The notes below the pieces were generated by a model. That model made no database searches. It saw nothing but the letters and a program-made list of their open reading frames with translations, and was not told the DNA's origin. Shown here piece after piece: positions 14,085 to 16,926 of a stretch of DNA of 16,926 bases (positions are counted from its first letter, which is position 1; every line of letters starts with the position of its first letter). Source of the DNA: JBBTCJ01 sp038043285 (GTDB taxonomy: Bacteria; Planctomycetota; Phycisphaerae; UBA1845); NCBI GenBank assembly GCA_038043285.1, contig JBBTCJ010000143.1:1-16926 (forward strand). The letters are read 5' to 3'. The position numbers and the translations under genes are program-made.

Positions 14085-15506
14085 ATGCAACGCAGCATCA
14101 TTGCCGCGGCGGTTATCGCCCTTTCTGCGGTCGGTCACGCAGCCCGCGCCCAATCCCCCCCAACGACACCCGAACCAGACGCCTTCGTGAACCAGCAGCG
14201 GGCCGCCCAGGAGCGCTTGCGCGAGGAGTTCGATCGCCAGATGGACCAGGCCGGCAAGGTCGCCTTCGACTGGGGCGGATGGTACACCCTGCACTTCTTC
14301 CTCTTGGACGACGGTGTCGAAAGCTCGCGCACGATGCGTCGCCACGACCTCCGGCTGTGGGGCCGATTGACCCTCGAAGACGGGGCCCATGAGCTGTACC
14401 TCCGTGGACGAACAAGCCTCGTCGATTTCAACACCGGTGACTCATACAACGGTCGCGACGACGACGTCGAAGGGCCTAACCTCGAACGCGCCCTGTACCG
14501 CTTCGACTTGCGAAAAGCCCTGCACGCCTACGGCGGCCGGGGAATCGTCGACAACTTGCAAGTCCTGGCCGGGCGTGACCTTGTACAGTTCGGAACCGGG
14601 CTGACGCTTTCCACCCCCCTGGATCAGGTCTCCCTTCGCGGTACGTTGCGGACGTGGACGGTGACGGCCCTGGCCGGCAAGACTGTGGGAAGCACTCAGG
14701 ATTTCGACCAATCCACCGCCGCCGACCGCACGCGACGCAGCTTCCTCGGCGGCGAACTTCGCTATCGCGGCCTCGAGCGGCACGAGCCTTTTGCGTACGC
14801 GCTCTGGCAGGAAGATCACAACTCGCCGTCCGCCCGTCCTGCTTGGCAGCCTTTCGGATATGAATCCCGTTACTTTGGAGGCGGCGCCGAGGGCGAGCTC
14901 ATCGACAACGTGCGCTACGCCGTCGAAGGAGTTGTTGAACTAGGCCGCGGGTACAACGACTGGCGCTGGGGAGGGCGGAACGACATCCACGCCTGGGCCT
15001 GCAACGCGGAACTCGAATACCTCTCACCCGGTCCCCAGCGAGCACGAGCCTCCGTCGCCTATCTTTTCGGTTCCGGCGACGGCGATCGCGTCGCAAGCTC
15101 CACGAACACCATCGCCGGCAACCTCCTGGACTTCGAAGACACCGGCTTCATCGCCTTCGGTTACAAAGACACGGGGTTGGCTTTCGCCCCGCGGTACACC
15201 AACCTGCACGCCTGGCGAATGGGCGGCTCCTTCTATCCCTGGCCCGCCAATCCAGCGTTTCGACGCCTGGAACTCGGTTCCGACTGGTACCTTTTCTCCA
15301 AGCATCACGCGGCCGCGGCGGTCTCGGACGCGACCGCCGACCGAGCCTCCGACTACCTCGGCTGGGAAATGGACTACTTCGCCAACTGGAAAGTGACCAC
15401 CGATCTGGCGTGGACCGTTCGATTCGGAACCTTTTTCCCCGGCGACGCCTTCAGCGACCGCACGCCGCGGACCTTCTTGCTGGTCGGTATGACGTGGAGC
15501 TTCTGA
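14085..15506 (+). CDS. Outer-membrane beta-barrel porin, alginate-export family-like
   Basis: A 473-residue protein with a signal peptide (QRSIIAAAVIALSAVGHAARA, cut near residue 22), a short charged helical segment (NQQRAAQERLREEFDRQMDQ) and then a beta-barrel rich in alternating aromatic strands. The conserved block DFNTGDSYNGRDDDVEGPNL with ERALYRFDLR, followed by LAGRDLVQFGTGLTLSTPLD, is what I associate with AlgE/alginate-export-type barrels. The last residue is Phe (MTWSF), the usual signal for the outer-membrane assembly machinery. The start is ATG 14085 with GAGG 6 nt before it; GTG 14064 with GGAGG is a possible alternative. The stop overlaps the next gene (TGATG), so a lipoprotein is co-translated. 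Transport of a polyanionic sugar is family-based inference. Confidence 0.82.
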   Translation: MQRSIIAAAVIALSAVGHAARAQSPPTTPEPDAFVNQQRAAQERLREEFDRQMDQAGKVAFDWGGWYTLHFFLLDDGVESSRTMRRHDLRLWGRLTLEDGAHELYLRGRTSLVDFNTGDSYNGRDDDVEGPNLERALYRFDLRKALHAYGGRGIVDNLQVLAGRDLVQFGTGLTLSTPLDQVSLRGTLRTWTVTALAGKTVGSTQDFDQSTAADRTRRSFLGGELRYRGLERHEPFAYALWQEDHNSPSARPAWQPFGYESRYFGGGAEGELIDNVRYAVEGVVELGRGYNDWRWGGRNDIHAWACNAELEYLSPGPQRARASVAYLFGSGDGDRVASSTNTIAGNLLDFEDTGFIAFGYKDTGLAFAPRYTNLHAWRMGGSFYPWPANPAFRRLELGSDWYLFSKHHAAAAVSDATADRASDYLGWEMDYFANWKVTTDLAWTVRFGTFFPGDAFSDRTPRTFLLVGMTWSF

Positions 15507-16024
15507 TGGATGGTCGTGGTCTGGCGATTTTGGCAACCGTGATCAGCCTCGGTGGTTGTCTCGCTCCCCCCCGCTCCTTCATCCCGCCGGTCGATCCGAC
15601 CCGGCTCGACGACGTTGCCTTCGTTCACTATCTCGCCAACACGCCGACCGCGACGGTGGCCGAGGGAGCAAGGGCGGTGCTCCTGCTGGTCGGCTCGACC
15701 TCTCAATGGCCATTGGTCGAGGCGCAACTTGACGAGTTGACGCGGCGCGGGGCGGTAAAACCCGCCTGGCGGCTCGCGCCCGACCAAACCCTCGACCGCG
15801 GCACGCTGGCGTTCATGCTCCGAACACTTTGTGGGCTTCCTCGGGGGATCAACGAGAAGGCGGCATCCCTGACGGGCCTGGGGGACCGTCGCTACGCCGT
15901 CCGCGCCTGTGCCGACGCGGGCCTGCTTTCCTACGGCCTGCCCCATGATCCGGTGAGCGGCGGCGAATTGGTCACCGCCCTGCGCAACGCGGAGGGAAGG
16001 GTCAACGGGAACGGGTTGCCGTGA
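15506..16024 (+). CDS. Small lipoprotein coupled to the porin gene
   Basis: A 172-residue protein starting at the ATG that overlaps the porin stop (TGATG). The N-terminus MDGRGLAILATVISLGGC is a lipoprotein signal with lipobox LGGC (Cys18). The mature part has one helical domain, including LVEAQLDELTRRGAV, TLDRGTLAFMLRTLCGLPRG, then DRRYAVRACADAGLL and SGGELVTALRNAE. The last segments loosely resemble the repeating helix pattern of S-layer-homology-like domains, but I do not assign a family. The coupling and shared export suggest an outer-membrane accessory of the porin. Confidence 0.78.
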   Translation: MDGRGLAILATVISLGGCLAPPRSFIPPVDPTRLDDVAFVHYLANTPTATVAEGARAVLLLVGSTSQWPLVEAQLDELTRRGAVKPAWRLAPDQTLDRGTLAFMLRTLCGLPRGINEKAASLTGLGDRRYAVRACADAGLLSYGLPHDPVSGGELVTALRNAEGRVNGNGLP

Positions 16025-16108
16025 GCCAATCGGAACGCAACCTACGATGTACAAGATAGTTAGAGCATTTGCGTCACCCGGATGCGCCGCCCTCCCTGTC
16101 TCGTCTTG

Positions 16109-16336
16109 CGTCACCATTGGTCCGTGTCACTTCCGGCGGGATCTTTTGGGCCCCGTAAGGGGCCGAGGAATGTAGCCACGGGTGGAGTCCGCCATCGGCG
16201 GACGGAACCCGTGGATAGCGTTCATTCAATCCAACCCGCCCCGGCGGGGCGGAGGAATGGCGCATTTCCAGGTTTCCTCCGCCCCGTTCGGGCGGCTCGC
16301 GTGCCGCCGGAACTGTCACGGACCCCGTCACCATTG
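16109..16336. mobile_element. MITE-like element with 21-bp terminal inverted repeats
   Basis: The left end at 16119-16139 (GGTCCGTG, four bases, then TTCCGGCGG) is the reverse complement of 16304-16324 at 19 of 21 positions. Just outside both ends is the direct repeat CGTCACCATT (16109-16118 and 16326-16335; the right copy is offset by one base). The roughly 206-bp interior has no gene and is packed with perfect hairpins. This is the structure of a miniature inverted-repeat element with target duplication. CGTCACC also occurs at 16072, which slightly weakens the duplication reading. Confidence 0.7.
16149..16291. repeat. Nested palindromes inside the MITE-like element
   Basis: In order: GGCCCC-GTAA-GGGGCC (16149-16164). 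Next, CCACGGGT (16176-16183) pairs with ACCCGTGG (16207-16214), enclosing the inner hairpin GTCCGCC-ATC-GGCGGAC (16187-16203). Then CCGCCCC-GGC-GGGGCGG (16236-16252), whose right arm also pairs with a later segment: GGGGCGGAGGAA (16246-16257) with TTCCTCCGCCCC (16274-16285). The motif GAGGAATG occurs in both halves (16165 and 16253), so the interior looks like two diverged units. Confidence 0.8.
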
Positions 16337-16352
16337 ACCCTGGGGTCGGTGC

Positions 16353-16380
16353 TTGACTTGTGCCAAGGTTCCTCCACAAT
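16353..16380 (+). promoter_or_regulatory. Candidate promoter of the small basic protein gene
   Basis: TTGACT (16353-16358), a 16-nt spacer and CACAAT (16375-16380), about 39 nt before the start codon. It begins 29 nt right of the MITE-like inverted repeat, so insertion would have altered the upstream control region but spared the core promoter. Confidence 0.5.
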
Positions 16381-16418
16381 GGGCCGCCTTGAAACAGTTT
16401 TGTACGGAGGAGTCGGGC

Positions 16419-16670
16419 ATGGGCTTGGATTTGGGTCGAACACACCGGCGTCGCGTGGAGCGGCTGGACGCCAGGGCGACGGAGACGCGAAATCGGGTTT
16501 ACAAGACGAAGGAAAGGGCGCGGCGCGACGCACGGATGGTGGAGAAGCTGCGGGCGGGGAAGCTCCCTTATTCCCCGGCCGTCATGAGTTGGCTCAGTCG
16601 AACCCTCGACATGCGAGCCGGTCAAGTCACTCCGGAGGACGTCAAGAACCTCCTCAACGCAAAGCCGTAG
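16419..16670 (+). CDS. Small basic hypothetical protein
   Basis: An 83-residue, Arg/Lys-rich protein, predicted mostly helical: RTHRRRVERLDARATETRN and then RVYKTKERARRDARMVEKL form a long basic helix. A compact C-terminal part follows: LPYSPAVMSWLSRTLDMRAG, then TPEDVKNLLNAKP. The start at 16419 is well supported by GGAGG 8 nt upstream, and the gene has a promoter before it and a good terminator after it, so it is likely real and monocistronic. I recognise no family. The charge and helix pattern would suit nucleic-acid or ribosome binding, but that is only a guess. Confidence 0.68.
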   Translation: MGLDLGRTHRRRVERLDARATETRNRVYKTKERARRDARMVEKLRAGKLPYSPAVMSWLSRTLDMRAGQVTPEDVKNLLNAKP

Positions 16671-16680
16671 CGAATGGAAG

Positions 16681-16700
16681 CGCTCGGGACCGCCCGAGTG
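16681..16700 (+). repeat. Hairpin just after the small gene
   Basis: CGCTCGGG (16681-16688) pairs with CCCGAGTG (16693-16700; one G-T pair) around the loop ACCG, 10 nt after the stop codon. There is no T-tract, so it is probably a transcript-end or stability hairpin preceding the true terminator. Confidence 0.5.
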
Positions 16701-16723
16701 GAACGTGTGAAACTTGAAGTGGA

Positions 16724-16759
16724 AGGCCGGCCTCGCCAAGTACGATGCCGGCCTCTTTT
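16724..16759 (+). terminator. Intrinsic terminator
   Basis: AGGCCGGC (16724-16731) and GCCGGCCT (16747-16754) form a perfect 8-bp GC-rich stem with a 15-nt loop. CTTTT follows at once. This is a good Rho-independent terminator for the small basic protein gene. Confidence 0.75.
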
Positions 16760-16789
16760 GCGCGCCCAACATGACCGCGCTACGTCTGC

Positions 16790-16848
16790 TCCAGAGCCGC
16801 GGGGCACCAGCCTCGCGCAGCGAGGGTAGCGCGGGCGCGCGCTCTGGA
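16790..16848. repeat. Cruciform-type palindromic repeat
   Basis: The outer arms TCCAGAGC (16790-16797) and GCTCTGGA (16841-16848) enclose a perfect inner hairpin, CCTCGC-GCA-GCGAGG (16811-16825), and other GC-rich partial pairings. The stem-within-stem layout is like that at 16176-16214, but the sequence differs. No gene is seen between 16760 and the window end. Confidence 0.65.
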
Positions 16849-16926
16849 ACGCCCCCATGCGAGCGCGCGCGAAGTTCTATCTATAGAGAGGCGCCCCGCA
16901 GCGCCCGAGGATCGCCCACAATGCGC

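Noticed and set aside
16149..16300. CRISPR array in the repeat-rich stretch
   Set aside because: The repeats are inverted, of unequal length and irregularly spaced; there are no regularly alternating identical repeats and spacers and no cas genes.
16074..16772. Minus-strand open frame of 232 codons over the MITE-like element and small gene
   Set aside because: It runs through perfect hairpins and terminal repeats and opposite a gene with a good ribosome binding site, promoter and terminator; the translation shows no recognisable domain.

Overview
The window is GC-rich DNA from a Gram-negative-type (diderm) bacterium. It encodes an outer-membrane beta-barrel ending in Phe, lipoprotein signal peptides, an RND efflux pump with its periplasmic adaptor, and an ECF sigma/anti-sigma pair. 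Promoters close to the TTGACA/TATAAT consensus can be read in several places. The gene mix (DUF2202 protein with a Gly-rich lipoprotein, AAA/DUF4143 ATPases, cytidylate-kinase-like protein, alginate-export-type porin, structured intergenic palindromes) fits Planctomycetota/Phycisphaerae-like genomes. That placement is an inference from gene style, not from a marker gene.

Layout. 1-260: the 5' end of an IS256/mutator-family transposase gene running off the left edge. 291-824: a PaaI-type hotdog thioesterase. 1029-5015: a metal-homeostasis block built as two divergent transcription units. Leftward are a Gly/Cys-rich lipoprotein, a DUF2202 ferritin-like protein and a ZIP metal transporter. Rightward are an ECF sigma factor, a zinc-finger anti-sigma factor and a membrane-anchored metal-resistance/sensor-type protein with a duplicated Cys-rich tail. 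5061-10148: a leftward ArsR repressor, HlyD-type adaptor and RND pump unit, convergent with the sigma operon and preceded by a promoter/operator that can be read base by base.

10497-12882: two related AAA/DUF4143 ATPase genes arranged tail to tail. The first is a pseudogene with the middle of its ATPase domain deleted. The second is intact and has a near-consensus promoter overlapped by a perfect 7-1-7 palindrome. 13145-16024: a leftward cytidylate-kinase-like gene, divergent from an outer-membrane porin and a small lipoprotein whose start overlaps the porin stop. 16109-16336: a roughly 206-bp non-coding element with 21-bp terminal inverted repeats (19/21 matching) and flanking direct repeats, that is, a MITE-like element. 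16419-16670: a small basic protein with its own promoter, Shine-Dalgarno sequence and terminator, followed by another cruciform-like repeat.

Taken together, 1-10.1 kb looks like an envelope metal/stress response locus: an ECF switch with a candidate periplasmic metal sensor, metal uptake, a ferritin-like protein, and a separately repressed efflux pump. The right half is accessory in character, with a decayed gene, duplicated ATPases and repeats. No tRNA, rRNA or CRISPR array was seen.
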